Part shown: positions 24,649 through 33,285 of the stretch, piece after piece
Numbering within the stretch: position 1 is the stretch's first letter
Layout of the letters: each line of letters opens with the position of its first letter
From: Phycisphaerae bacterium
GTDB taxonomy: Bacteria; Planctomycetota; Phycisphaerae; Sedimentisphaerales; Anaerobacaceae
NCBI GenBank assembly: GCA_016782865.1
Contig: JADHXR010000069.1
Location: 1-38,829, forward strand
Direction of reading: 5' to 3'
DNA: 38,829 nt
Program-made: the position numbers and the translations under genes
Notes under the pieces: generated by a model
The model's input: only the letters and a program-made list of their open reading frames with translations
Told to the model about the DNA's origin: nothing
Databases searched by the model: none

Positions 24649-25246
24649 TTCCTGCCCTTTCTTTGCTTGGTTCCGTTCTGTTATTATTGCTCGATGCGAT
24701 CTTTACAGCCAGATTTCTTAACACTGAAAATGGAAAGCTCACCATTTGTCTTACCCCCTCGACAGAAGAAAGCATCCTTACCTGCGTCCTGACCTCGGTG
24801 AAAAGCTCTTGTGCTACGATTCTTTTCTCGACTTCTCCCGCTTCTTTGACCATAGCCAGCCTGTGCAGAGCGTACAGGCCTATGATGAAGGCCAGGGCAA
24901 AAAAGAAATCCCACTGTTGAAGATTCAATGTCGGCAGTGCGAATTCACCCGTTGTGCTCTTATAGCTCAAGGTCCAGGCAAGTTCTCGACCTGCGAAACG
25001 GTCCGCAAATTTCCCGCCGAGTATAGGTGCTGTACCGACAGCAAACGAGTTGGCGATCGTCTTGGCTGCCAGATACGCTGTCGCCTGCCCCTTAGGTGCG
25101 AGTTTAAGACTGATGTTGCCTGAAGCAAGAGAGACTCCCGCTGTAAATATTCCCATGGCCTGGGAGGCTATTCCATCCTTGATAACGTAGCTCAGGCCGG
25201 ACTCGACCTGGTCGTCTGTCAACTGATCCTCGGGCTGAAATCGTAT
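24635..25246 (-). pseudogene. MFS transporter with large in-frame internal deletion and an ATA in place of the start codon
   Basis: Two separate parts of one MFS family are joined in a single frame. The first 35 codons (RFQPEDQLTDDQVESGLSYV then IKDGIASQAMG) match the cytoplasmic N-terminus that precedes helix 1. The rest (IFTAGVSLASGNISLKLAPKG onward, with PTLNLQQWDFFFALAFIIG) matches the second half of the same transporters, up to the cytoplasmic tail. About 200 central residues, roughly six helices, are missing. At the 5' end a perfect AAAGGAG (25254-25260) stands seven bases from an ATA codon where homologs would start with ATG; a TTG at 25270 is the nearest usable start. Deletion plus start loss argue for a pseudogene, although the frame stays open and overlaps lapA. 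Confidence 0.78.
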
Positions 25247-25253
25247 ACTCAGA

Positions 25254-25260
25254 CTCCTTT
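25254..25260 (-). promoter_or_regulatory. orphan Shine-Dalgarno AAAGGAG before an ATA codon
   Basis: The site has an ideal sequence and an ideal distance (seven bases) to codon ATA 25246-25244, where the MFS homology begins. It marks the ancestral start of that gene. Confidence 0.6.
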
Positions 25261-25270
25261 CTTCACACAA

Positions 25271-25580
25271 ATGCAGAAAGAATGACGGTCAGAAGACTGC
25301 CTGAAGGCTGACTGCCCCTGCGTAATTCTACCGGGGTCCCCGTTAAGCCCACATATCTGGACGGGAAATCATGCGCTTCCGTCAGGGCTACAGGCGCTGC
25401 TGGCCAGTGACTTGAACCCGACCGGTGGTATTCAAATGGCTTGTCTCGGTGCTTGTCCATGGTACTCGGTTCAGTCTAAGTCCGATGTATCTACCAATTT
25501 GACCACTGCAGAACATCGACGCTGCTGCGCCAACATAACCCTAGTGATAATCAGCAACAGCGGCCCGTTCGCTGTTTGGG
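25271..25580. other. gene-free stretch with a tRNA-Leu-like relic
   Basis: No protein family is recognised in this 310-base stretch. On the minus strand 25515-25460 reads like the 5' half of a tRNA-Leu: CTGCAG, TG, GTC-AAATTGGTAGA-TAC (D arm with one mismatch), then TCGGA-CTTAGAC with a UAG anticodon position. The 3' anticodon stem is disrupted, the variable region would be far too long, and a GGTTCAAGTC box 60 bases on is not part of a proper T stem. I therefore do not call a functional tRNA. A minus-strand frame at 25460-25263 has no recognisable product. Confidence 0.45.
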
Positions 25581-26549
25581 TCAAGATGGCTTGGCTCGGC
25601 TACGGCCTTTCTTGGTAAGAGGTTTGTCCTTGTTTGACTTTTCAGATTCTATCGAGCTGAGCCATTCCTTCAGCTTCTGTGCCGCGATCTCTCTTCCTCC
25701 AAGACCAAAAGCAATTGCTCCTGCTACGGCGACAGATCCAAGCAATAGTCCAAACGCAAGACTAATGATCTCATTGGCCAGGCCCATCTGTCGTAACGCC
25801 ATTGCACCGGCCAAAAGTAGTATTGCAACCCTTGCGACGAGGGATAGCAGCACAGCCTGTGCGATCTGTCTGGACTTGATAATCTCAGCAACTACACTGC
25901 TCAAATATAAGCCTATCGCCAAAATCACCAGACCCATCAATATATGACCAACGAAGAACAGGAAATCCACAAGCAAATCAGACAGATTTGCAAAGCCCAA
26001 TAGGCTCAGTGCTGAAACAGCAGCAAAGAGCAGAACTACCACAAGAACCAGGTATCCGACAATTGCAGAGGGCGACCACTTTGCCCCATCAGCTTGCCCT
26101 CCAAGCCCGAGCTTCGAGGGTAGGGCGTCAAAATTGACAGTCTCCAGCAGACTCTTGATCAGTTGACCTACCAACCGTCCGATGACGTAGGCGATCCCCA
26201 GGACCAGAGCCGCCGCAAAGACCGATGGGATCCCACTGAGCAATCTTTGCAGCATGTTGCCGGTGGGCTGAGTGATTGCCTCCAATCCGACTGCATCAAG
26301 GGCGGCTATGACAATGGGTATCAGAATAAAAATGTAGACCAGCCATCCCAGCGTCTTGGAGAGGCTAAAAGGCTTTGCGCCGCGCGTCAGTCCAACCTTT
26401 TCGCCCAACTTATCGGCACCGAAGGCGGCAAGAACGTTCGTCACAATCCGGCATATGACTCGAGCCAGAAACAAACCAACCAACAGAATAAAACCGGCGA
26501 CAAAGAGATTAGGAAGAAACGCCGTAATCTTCTCCACCATCCCTTCCAT
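25581..26549 (-). CDS. TM-helix-repeat (mechanosensitive-channel-type) membrane protein, possibly 5'-truncated
   Basis: The 322-residue protein has at least eight hydrophobic segments arranged as repeats of the conserved TM helix domain: FLPNLFVAGFILLVGLFLAR, IPSVFAAALVLGIAYVIGRLV, FFVGHILMGLVILAIGLYLS and GSVAVAGAIAFGLGGREIA. The last motif (AFGLGGREIAAQ) mirrors the pore-helix region of MscS. These proteins lack the full MscS C-terminal domain and their channel activity is inferred. The C-terminus is basic and hydrophilic. I start at ATG 26549. The homologous DNA probably began somewhat upstream, because the frame continues as ILSP and then abruptly meets a fragment of another gene on the opposite strand at about 26556. 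Confidence 0.82.
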   Translation of the reverse strand: MEGMVEKITAFLPNLFVAGFILLVGLFLARVICRIVTNVLAAFGADKLGEKVGLTRGAKPFSLSKTLGWLVYIFILIPIVIAALDAVGLEAITQPTGNMLQRLLSGIPSVFAAALVLGIAYVIGRLVGQLIKSLLETVNFDALPSKLGLGGQADGAKWSPSAIVGYLVLVVVLLFAAVSALSLLGFANLSDLLVDFLFFVGHILMGLVILAIGLYLSSVVAEIIKSRQIAQAVLLSLVARVAILLLAGAMALRQMGLANEIISLAFGLLLGSVAVAGAIAFGLGGREIAAQKLKEWLSSIESEKSNKDKPLTKKGRSRAKPS

Positions 26550-26563
26550 GGGCGATAGAATAC

Positions 26564-26983
26564 ACTGTGGGCAACTACATGAAAGGGGCTCAGCACGTAT
26601 ACATTGACATAGCGGCAGCAGACACGGAATCTGCAGAACAGATGAAATCCAGCCTAACACAGATTGTTGAGGAAATTGGACGCCAGTTCGAAGAGGTAGT
26701 TCTCTCCACCACACAGGCTGCAGAAACGGTCTCCCTCTCAACGGGTGAACACTTCGCGCGGCTGTCTCTGGCCATATGGCCGCAACAGCAGTGGGTGGTA
26801 GATCAGGAATTGGTGCCCCGAATACGATCGTCGCTGAAGAACAAAAGCTTTGAAATACCGAATGATAGGGTGGCTGTCTTTTATCACCCCAGAGAGCAGA
26901 AGCCTGCTATAGTGCACAGAACTGGAAAAAATAGTGGGCCCAGGGTCAAGCCAAAGGGTAAAAGGCGATCTGGATCCACTTGA
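26564..26983 (+). pseudogene. C-terminal third of an MscS paralog (gene fragment)
   Basis: The 140 codons read TVGNYMKGAQHVYIDIAAA and so on, in step with the end of the channel at 16243 (TVGNYTKGAQQVNIDVAAA, positions 17188-17610), with clear similarity to the stop, including HFARLS, AIWPQQQWV, FEIPNDRVAVFYHPREQ and the basic tail. The pore region and everything before are absent, and the fragment begins where the oppositely oriented TM-helix gene ends. A GTG at 26567 could start translation but lacks a ribosome binding site. The sequence difference between copies shows an old duplication or a separate paralog that lost its 5' part. Confidence 0.88.
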
Positions 26984-27129
26984 CTATCAATTGAGGATTG
27001 ATGACGTGATAAAAGCGTCTGCCCACGGTCTTCTTTGTGTGAACTGGAGATTAGCAGTCGATATGAGAACCACGAAAGCGCGTTGCCCATAATTGAGATT
27101 CTGGTACTGAGTTCCGATAGGATTCCCCC

Positions 27130-28554
27130 ATGATATCATTTTCCAGCTTTCTATATTTTGCTGAGTGGATTATCCGGGTTGTGGCTCTCTTTGTCGTCGT
27201 GCGCAAGCGGCGACCGACTGCCGCACTGGCATGGTTGGTCGTGATCTATTTTCAGCCCTGGGTTGGGATCCTGTTTTATCTTTTGATCGGGAGACATCGA
27301 CTACCTCGGCGCAGAACGCGACAATACGCTCGGCTTATCGAGCGACTGGGGCATTTGAAGAGACAGTTTGATCAGCATCCCAACGTTATTCATCCTGAGT
27401 TGGGGCCTCAGTGTACGGCGGCAATTGCCTTGGCCGAACGTTTTGGATCGATGCCAATTCTTGATGGTAATTCAGTGACATTGATGTCCGATACCAATGA
27501 AGTCATCCGTCAGATCACTGCTGACATTGACAACGCCAAACAACATGTCCACATGCTTTTCTTTATCTTTCGGAATGATCATACTGGTCACCGGGTTGCG
27601 AACGCCCTAAAGCGAGCGGCCGGGCGCGGAGTCAAATGCCGATTATTGCTCGATGCCGTTGGTTCACGAGATACACTGCGGTCAATGAGTCACGACCTTA
27701 AGAGGGCTGGAGTCGAAGTATACGATGATCTACCCGTCGGTTTTATCCGGCGCCGAGCGTCGCGGATTGACCTTAGGAATCACCGCAAGATCGCAGTGAT
27801 TGATGGGACAATCGCCTACACAGGGTCGCAGAACATTGTCGATGACAACTACGGTCACAAGGATCTGGTGTGGTACGATTTGACGGCTCGACTCACAGGA
27901 CCCGTTGTCCAAGAACTTCAGACAGTTTTTTGGGAGGACTGGAGTTTTCGCACGAATCAACTGAGTAACGAACAAGACATTTTTCCTACGCCGGAGCCGT
28001 CCGGTGCGGTGCCAGCACAAGTTCTTCCCAGCGGCCCCAACTATCCGGTCGAGAGCTATCAACGTTTGATCGTGTCAGTTTTGTATTCCGCGCGTGAACG
28101 AGTTGTGATTACAACGCCATATTTTGTTCCGGACGAGCCTTTTCTGCAGGCGATGCAGGTGATTGCCCAGAGGGATGTGGAGGTAAACCTGATTCTCCCG
28201 GTCAAGACAGATCATCCACTTATCGACATGGCTGGCCATGCCTATTTCGAGGAGCTGCTTGAAGCAGGCGTGCGGATATTCACATATCAGACCGGACTTC
28301 TGCATGCCAAGACGATTACAGTCGACGATTCTATTGCGTTCTTGGGCTCAAGCAATTTTGATATTCGCTCTTTTTCTTTGAATTTTGAAATCAACCTATT
28401 GCTCTACGGCCGGCAGGCAACTCGAGGTCTTCTTGAACGTCAGATGGAATATCTCCAAGACAGTCATTCCGTGACGCTGTCGGATTGGCAGAATCGTGGT
28501 TCGTTCAAATGCGTGTCACAGGACGTGGCCAAGTTATTCAGCCCCCTTTTGTGA
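27130..28554 (+). CDS. cls: cardiolipin synthase (phospholipase D family)
   Basis: The 474-residue protein has the standard bacterial Cls plan: two N-terminal membrane helices (about residues 5-22 and 33-54, ending WVGILFYLLIG), then two phospholipase D domains. The first HKD motif is NHRKIAVIDG (His218, Lys220, Asp225) and the second LLHAKTITVDD (His392, Lys394, Asp399), followed by GSSNFDIRSFSLNFE. The enzyme condenses two phosphatidylglycerols into cardiolipin and glycerol at the inner membrane. GATAGGA precedes the ATG. It converges with the malQ gene on the other strand. Together with MprF, it adds to the phospholipid-modifying functions of this region. Confidence 0.95.
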   Translation: MISFSSFLYFAEWIIRVVALFVVVRKRRPTAALAWLVVIYFQPWVGILFYLLIGRHRLPRRRTRQYARLIERLGHLKRQFDQHPNVIHPELGPQCTAAIALAERFGSMPILDGNSVTLMSDTNEVIRQITADIDNAKQHVHMLFFIFRNDHTGHRVANALKRAAGRGVKCRLLLDAVGSRDTLRSMSHDLKRAGVEVYDDLPVGFIRRRASRIDLRNHRKIAVIDGTIAYTGSQNIVDDNYGHKDLVWYDLTARLTGPVVQELQTVFWEDWSFRTNQLSNEQDIFPTPEPSGAVPAQVLPSGPNYPVESYQRLIVSVLYSARERVVITTPYFVPDEPFLQAMQVIAQRDVEVNLILPVKTDHPLIDMAGHAYFEELLEAGVRIFTYQTGLLHAKTITVDDSIAFLGSSNFDIRSFSLNFEINLLLYGRQATRGLLERQMEYLQDSHSVTLSDWQNRGSFKCVSQDVAKLFSPLL

Positions 28555-28623
28555 TGTCAAAACGAGATCTTCAGGCATTCTCTTGTCTAATTCTCTCAGC
28601 AGAAAGACGCCAGAAGACCAAAA

Positions 28624-30126
28624 TCATGTTCTGCGAGAGTCTTGTGTCAGACTCGACAATTTTTGAATCTTGTCGGGGGTGATTTGATCGGACCGCAAGC
28701 GCCAGGTCCAATTATTCTTCGTTGTGCCAGGGCGGTTCATTCTGGCTTCAGCTCCCAATCCCAATACATCTTGCATTGGAATGATAACCAACTCTGCCAC
28801 AGAATTCATAGCCAGCCGGGCCAATTCGGCCGGGACGGCGGCAGCGGCGATTTCTCTGCCCAGACACTTGTACAGGTAAGCCTTCTGTTGGGTTCCGGCC
28901 TCTCGGTCGAACCAGCCTCGTACGGTGTTTGTGTCGTGTGTTCCGGTGTAGACAACAGAGTTTCTCGTATGATTGCAGGGATGGTGAGGGTTTCTCAGAC
29001 TGTCCCCATCGAAGGCGAACAGAAGTACTCTCATACCGCGAAGGTGCAACCTTTCCATGAGGTGCCGAACAGTGGGTGTAATGTGCCCCAAATCTTCAGC
29101 GATGACCCTTCCTAGCATGAAGCGAGTCTCAAAGCACTTATCGAAAAAATCCTTGCCTGGTCCGGCTACCCATCTGCCTTTCGCAGCGGTTAGAACTCCG
29201 GCTGGAACCTGCCAGAAGGCAACAAAACCTCTCAAGTGATCAATGCGCACCAAATCGAACATTTTCAGATTGTGCGCGATTCGTTGCTTCCACCAGGAGT
29301 AGTCGTCCTTCTTCAGACTATTCCAGTCATAAACAGGATTGCCCCACAACTGGCCGGTGCGGCTGAAATAGTCCGGCGGTACACCGGCAACATACTCTGG
29401 CCTTCTTGAGCTATTCAGCTTGAATACCTCCGGCCGTGCCCATACATCCGCACTGTCATATGCCACGTAAAACGGAATATCGCCAATGAGCCTGATGCCG
29501 CGCCTGTTGCAATAGTGTTTCAAAGAATACCATTGCGTGAACAGAACATATTGGATGAATTTCTCTCTTTCGATTTCATCATGGAGTTCGACTTTTACGG
29601 ATTTGACAGCCTCACGATCGCTTTCCCTCAGTTTGGAAGGCCAGCGACACCAAAGATAAAGCCCCAGCTTCTTGCGCAGTGCTGCAAAAATTGAAAATTC
29701 CTCGAGCCACGGCTGGTTGTCGACACAAAACTGCTCGAAAGCATCTGGCTTCGGTTTTTTCCAAAAGACTTCGAAAGCTCTCTTCAAGAGCGTGGTTTTG
29801 TAGGGAATGACCGTCTTGTAGCGGACCTTATCTTTGGGAAGTCTTGAGATTAGCCGGATATCTTTCTTAGCCACAAAGCCTTCCTGATAGAGCAGTTCGG
29901 GACTGATCAGCAAGTCATTGCCAGCAAAAGCAGATAGACAGTTATAGGGGGAGTAAGGATTCTTGCGTAATGTCGGTGGACTTAGAGGCAACATCTGCCA
30001 ATAACTCTGTCTTGCTGCCACAAGAAGATCGGCAAACTCATATGCCAGAGGTCCAAGATCACCGATGCCATATCTGGAAGGCAACGATGATATGTGCAAC
30101 AATATTCCGCTTGCTCTCTTTCTCAC
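28624..30126 (-). CDS. malQ: 4-alpha-glucanotransferase (amylomaltase, GH77)
   Basis: The 500-residue protein has the usual GH77 length and motifs. It begins ASGILLHISSLPSRYGIGDLG, and contains GDIPFYVAYDSADVW, the nucleophile region FDLVRIDHLRGF, the acid/base region VIAEDLGHITP and the third carboxylate YTGTHDTNTVRGW. It transfers alpha-1,4-glucan segments between maltodextrins or to glucose, and acts with glycogen phosphorylase in glycogen or maltodextrin turnover in the cytoplasm. The start is GTG at 30126 with AAGGGG upstream. No other glycogen gene is beside it. Confidence 0.95.
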   Translation of the reverse strand: MRKRASGILLHISSLPSRYGIGDLGPLAYEFADLLVAARQSYWQMLPLSPPTLRKNPYSPYNCLSAFAGNDLLISPELLYQEGFVAKKDIRLISRLPKDKVRYKTVIPYKTTLLKRAFEVFWKKPKPDAFEQFCVDNQPWLEEFSIFAALRKKLGLYLWCRWPSKLRESDREAVKSVKVELHDEIEREKFIQYVLFTQWYSLKHYCNRRGIRLIGDIPFYVAYDSADVWARPEVFKLNSSRRPEYVAGVPPDYFSRTGQLWGNPVYDWNSLKKDDYSWWKQRIAHNLKMFDLVRIDHLRGFVAFWQVPAGVLTAAKGRWVAGPGKDFFDKCFETRFMLGRVIAEDLGHITPTVRHLMERLHLRGMRVLLFAFDGDSLRNPHHPCNHTRNSVVYTGTHDTNTVRGWFDREAGTQQKAYLYKCLGREIAAAAVPAELARLAMNSVAELVIIPMQDVLGLGAEARMNRPGTTKNNWTWRLRSDQITPDKIQKLSSLTQDSRRT

Positions 30127-30299
30127 AGCTCTTGCACCCCTTCTTCAAGAACTAGTATTCAACATTTGCACTAAGATACGTCTCATTGCTTTACAGTCTT
30201 TTCTACAAAGCCGAAAGTGTAAATCAGGGTCAAGGAAGGTTTTTTTGCAGTCCACATGTAGGAAGCCTGTCGGGTAGAACGGCTATAAGGAGGGGTAGA

Positions 30300-31307
30300 T
30301 TACCATACGGCCAATTCGCCCAGCAATTCTTCGGCGAGATCTTTCATTGTGACGATGCCCACAGGTGTATTGGGTATGTTGCGTTCGGTACGGGTGACCA
30401 GAAGGATCTTCAGTCTTCCACGCTGCATGAGGTCGATAGCATCGGTAACGGGCGTATCGCCGTCGATGCTATTCAGGGAATTGACAAAGGGCTCCAGGCA
30501 GTCAAAGGGAGTGCGAGATACCAAGGCCTCGTACACGTTGACAAACCCCAGGATATCTTCTGGCTTGTCGCGGTAGACCAGGATCCGAGTGAAGTTATGG
30601 CGTTCGAGCATACTCCGCAGAGAGTCGTGGTTGCAGTTCACCTCGACCTTTTCAGCCAGGCTGAAACGTGTCATAACAGCCTTGACCGGGATGGCAGACG
30701 CGATGACCAGGCGGTTCATGATCCCCGTCTGGACGCCGGTCAGGAAGCCTTCATCCTGGGTGTCCTTGAGGATCGCGGCGATTTCGTGACGGTGCAATGA
30801 CTCCACCGCCATCTTGGATGGCGAAGGGGTACCTGTCAAGCGCGCGAAGAACCCAGAGACGATTTGCAGCACACGGATGGCGCCACACCACCGCAGCACT
30901 TGGTACACGCCGAAGAGAATTGGTGATACCATCGGCATGAGGGTGTCCGCACGGAACAGGAAGAGATTCTTAGGGATCAACTCCGAGAAAACGAAGAGGA
31001 TCGGTGTGGTGATCAGGGTGGCCATCCATTCTGCGGCATGTGCGGTCTCGGTCCCCCGCATCAACTGCATCGTCACAGTGCTGGTGGCTGCATGGACCGC
31101 GATGTTGGTCCCGACAAGGGTGGACACCAGTAGGCCGGAACTGTCTCGCAGGGTGCGAGCCAGAAGTACTGCCAGGCCCTGTTTCTTCTCCACAGCTAAG
31201 CGCAGGCGAATGCGGCTGAGCTGGTACATACCCGTCTCGGCCCCTGCAAACAAACCGGTCAGCAGAGCCGCCACAGCTACGATCAGAACAGTCCACCAGC
31301 TAATCAT
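30300..31307 (-). CDS. CNNM (DUF21) plus CBS-pair protein, HlyC/CorC family
   Basis: A 335-residue protein with four N-terminal membrane segments forming the CNNM domain (GLFAGAETGMYQLSRIRLR, GTNIAVHAATS, LFVFSELIPKNLFL). A CBS pair follows at about 200-335 (IPVKAVMTRFSLAEKVEVN, TPVGIVTMKDLAEELLGEL). The C-terminal CorC_HlyC domain is absent, which is common for one member of such tandem pairs. CNNM/CorC proteins act in Mg2+ and Co2+ efflux or Mg2+ homeostasis. Its start overlaps the end of a truncated paralog by eight bases, so the two were one operon. Confidence 0.9.
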   Translation of the reverse strand: MISWWTVLIVAVAALLTGLFAGAETGMYQLSRIRLRLAVEKKQGLAVLLARTLRDSSGLLVSTLVGTNIAVHAATSTVTMQLMRGTETAHAAEWMATLITTPILFVFSELIPKNLFLFRADTLMPMVSPILFGVYQVLRWCGAIRVLQIVSGFFARLTGTPSPSKMAVESLHRHEIAAILKDTQDEGFLTGVQTGIMNRLVIASAIPVKAVMTRFSLAEKVEVNCNHDSLRSMLERHNFTRILVYRDKPEDILGFVNVYEALVSRTPFDCLEPFVNSLNSIDGDTPVTDAIDLMQRGRLKILLVTRTERNIPNTPVGIVTMKDLAEELLGELAVW

Positions 31308-31875
31308 TCTTGCCCTCCAAGGTCATGATGACACTTGCCACGCGGTGTCTCTCCATGTGCTCCACGGTAAGTGTGACGTGGCGCCAACGGGCTACGTCGT
31401 CTTCCTGTGGGATGCGCCCCAGCAGGGCCGTGACCCAACCACCCACAGTGGCCACGCTGTTGCGGCCGGGCCGCAGGCCAAAGGCCTTGGTCAAGTCGTG
31501 GATCGGCAGGCTGCCGGACAAACGGTAGCGCCCGGGGCCGAGTAGCTCCGCCATTTCCGTAGCATCGTGGGGCTGCAGGGGACCGAAGAGCTCCTCAGCC
31601 ACATCCTCGACGGATACCGATCCAGCCACACCACCGTATTCATCCACGACCACGGCTGTATCCACACGTCTCTTACGGAAGAACTGCAGCAGGGATTCTA
31701 CGGTCTGCTGTTCCGGGACGAATGGTACCGGACGCAGGAGTTCCGCCAAGGGGGCTTTCGGCGCCAACACCAGATCACGCATCTCCACGGCCCCGAGAAC
31801 ATTGTCTATCTGGCCCCCATACAATACAAGGGTGGTCACGCAACGGTCCATCATCATTCGCCGGGCCCGGGCAGA
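31300..31875 (-). pseudogene. 5'-truncated HlyC/CorC paralog (CBS remainder plus CorC domain)
   Basis: The frame contains the end of a CBS pair (CVTTLVLYGGQIDNVLGAVE, DTAVVVDEYGGVAGSVSVED) and a complete CorC_HlyC transporter-associated domain (YRLSGSLPIHDLTKAFGL, GWVTALLGRIPQ). The CNNM membrane domain and the first CBS strand are gone. In-frame similarity runs upstream of the first ATG (31857) into SARARRMMM, so homology is cut rather than simply starting late. Stop codons precede that point. ATG 31857 has no Shine-Dalgarno. It is most likely a dead gene, although a soluble CorC fragment could still be made ahead of the coupled intact gene. Confidence 0.82.
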
Positions 31876-32072
31876 ATCTTCGGATCCACAAGATCTTCCT
31901 TATCTGGGATTTCCCTATAACATTGCATATCCTTGCTCAGCTACGCCCCGGAGCTTAATCTTCAATACCATGTTTGCCTACAAGATTCAAGCTATTGGCT
32001 GCTTTTCGAAAATTCTCCAGGCAGAATGGCCGATCGTTCCATATGGTCCGACATGGCGTGGCCTTCTGACAA

Positions 32073-32240
32073 CGGGATAATCTTCGAGAAATCTTACTTC
32101 TTTCATGTTTTCAAAGATTCTCTTACAAACAAATGGCCCAGGTTCTCAGTATACCTATCAGAACGGTGAAGAGTAGACTGCACACAGCCGTTGGTCATTT
32201 TGCAAAGGATTGGAAAGAATCAGTGGGGCCAAAGAGCTAA
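32073..32240 (+). pseudogene. ECF sigma factor remnant (region 4 only)
   Basis: A short frame that is not open from any start reads NLREILLLSCFQRFSYKQMA then QVLSIPIRTVKSRLHTAVGH, the helix-turn-helix region 4 of an ECF sigma factor (usual form LREVLLLxxxEGLSYxEIAxxLxIPxGTVKSRLxRA). It ends at TAA 32238, one base before the ATG of the next gene. An in-frame TGA at 32067 and loss of recognisable region 2 upstream show that the gene is truncated or frameshifted near 32070. The bases from 31876 to 32072 show nothing else I can name. The placement directly before a membrane protein with a possible anti-sigma N-terminus is the expected sigma/anti-sigma order. Confidence 0.82.
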
Positions 32241-32241
32241 C

Positions 32242-33285
32242 ATGATTACTCTTAACAGCAGGGAAAAACAGCTATTATTCGATTACTGTATAGGTTTGAC
32301 GTCTCAAGAACAAAGTGTCGAGGCCAAGGCATTAATGTCCTCCAATCAAGCAGCGGCTGAAATTCACTCCAAACTCAAAGCCGCCCTCGCTCCGCTTGAC
32401 AGCTTAGAGCCTGAACCGTGTCCGGACGACTTGGCTGAGCATACTATTTTGCGACTCAGTGATCTGGCAAATTCGAGCCAAGACAGGCTGCATCAATTGC
32501 TTGATATCGAGCAGAAGCGAGAGTTTACCGTCAAGAAGTGGCTCTGGGCGAGCCTTGCCGGGAGGTTAGCAACTGCTGCGGTGTTTATTGTTGCAGCCAG
32601 TGTTTTGCTACCCGCACTGGGCTATCTTCGCTATCATTCGCGGCTGCAGCGATGTCAGATGCAACAGGGCAGTTTCTTTCAGGGTTTGAGCAGTTTCATT
32701 TCCGACCACGCTGGCCAGCGGCCGGCCGTTGCAACTACAGCGGGCGCACCATGGTGGAAGGTGGGTTATCAGGGCATCGAGAATCATTCCAATACCCGCA
32801 AGATATATCTTCTGGTACAAGGCGATTACGTCACGCCGAGCAGTTTTGTCTGTCCCGGAAGCAAGCGCGGCAGGATTGTCCAAGCGACTCCCTCACAAAT
32901 ACGAGCCTATAAGGATTTCCCTGACAGAAGTTGTGTAACCTACAGCTTCCAAATAAACTGCCGCCTGATGGGAAATGGTCAGTTGCTCTGCCAGAAGGTT
33001 GTGATGGCAGATTGTAATCCGCTGTTTGAGGAGTTGCCGAAGGACTTCTCAAAACCATTTAAGCTGCAGATCGATAGGAAATCGTCAACTCTTAACAGCA
33101 GCAATCACAGTTATTTTGGCAACCGTCGTGGGCAGAACGTTTTGCTTGGCGACGGCCATGTCGAGTTCTTACGAACACGGTATGTCGACGTCTCAAAGGA
33201 TGATATTTTCACGTTGCGGGACACTGATGTATATCAAGGCTGTGAAGTGCCTTCCTGTGAGACCGATTTATTCCTTGCCCCATAG
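32242..33285 (+). CDS. single-pass membrane protein with H-X9-DG-like C-terminus, putative anti-sigma partner
   Basis: The 347-residue protein has a hydrophilic N-terminal part (about 1-95, acidic, with SREKQLLFDYCIGLTSQEQ), one membrane helix near residues 115-138, and an extracytoplasmic part resembling the DUF1559/H-X9-DG proteins of Planctomycetes: cysteine-containing SSFVCPGS, and the ending NVLLGDGHVEFLRT. Unlike typical members it lacks a prepilin N-terminal signal. The N-terminal cytoplasmic segment and the sigma remnant directly upstream suggest it was the anti-sigma partner, but no zinc-finger motif is visible there. The ATG at 32242 is chosen because it follows the sigma stop by one base; TTG 32191 would overlap it. 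Without a working sigma factor its present role is unclear. Confidence 0.7.
   Translation: MITLNSREKQLLFDYCIGLTSQEQSVEAKALMSSNQAAAEIHSKLKAALAPLDSLEPEPCPDDLAEHTILRLSDLANSSQDRLHQLLDIEQKREFTVKKWLWASLAGRLATAAVFIVAASVLLPALGYLRYHSRLQRCQMQQGSFFQGLSSFISDHAGQRPAVATTAGAPWWKVGYQGIENHSNTRKIYLLVQGDYVTPSSFVCPGSKRGRIVQATPSQIRAYKDFPDRSCVTYSFQINCRLMGNGQLLCQKVVMADCNPLFEELPKDFSKPFKLQIDRKSSTLNSSNHSYFGNRRGQNVLLGDGHVEFLRTRYVDVSKDDIFTLRDTDVYQGCEVPSCETDLFLAP

Noticed and set aside
25300..25515. Functional tRNA-Leu
   Set aside because: The variable region would be about 47 bases, the T stem does not pair and the acceptor ends do not match.
30230..30250. Rho-independent terminator at a run of seven T
   Set aside because: No GC-rich hairpin precedes the T run.
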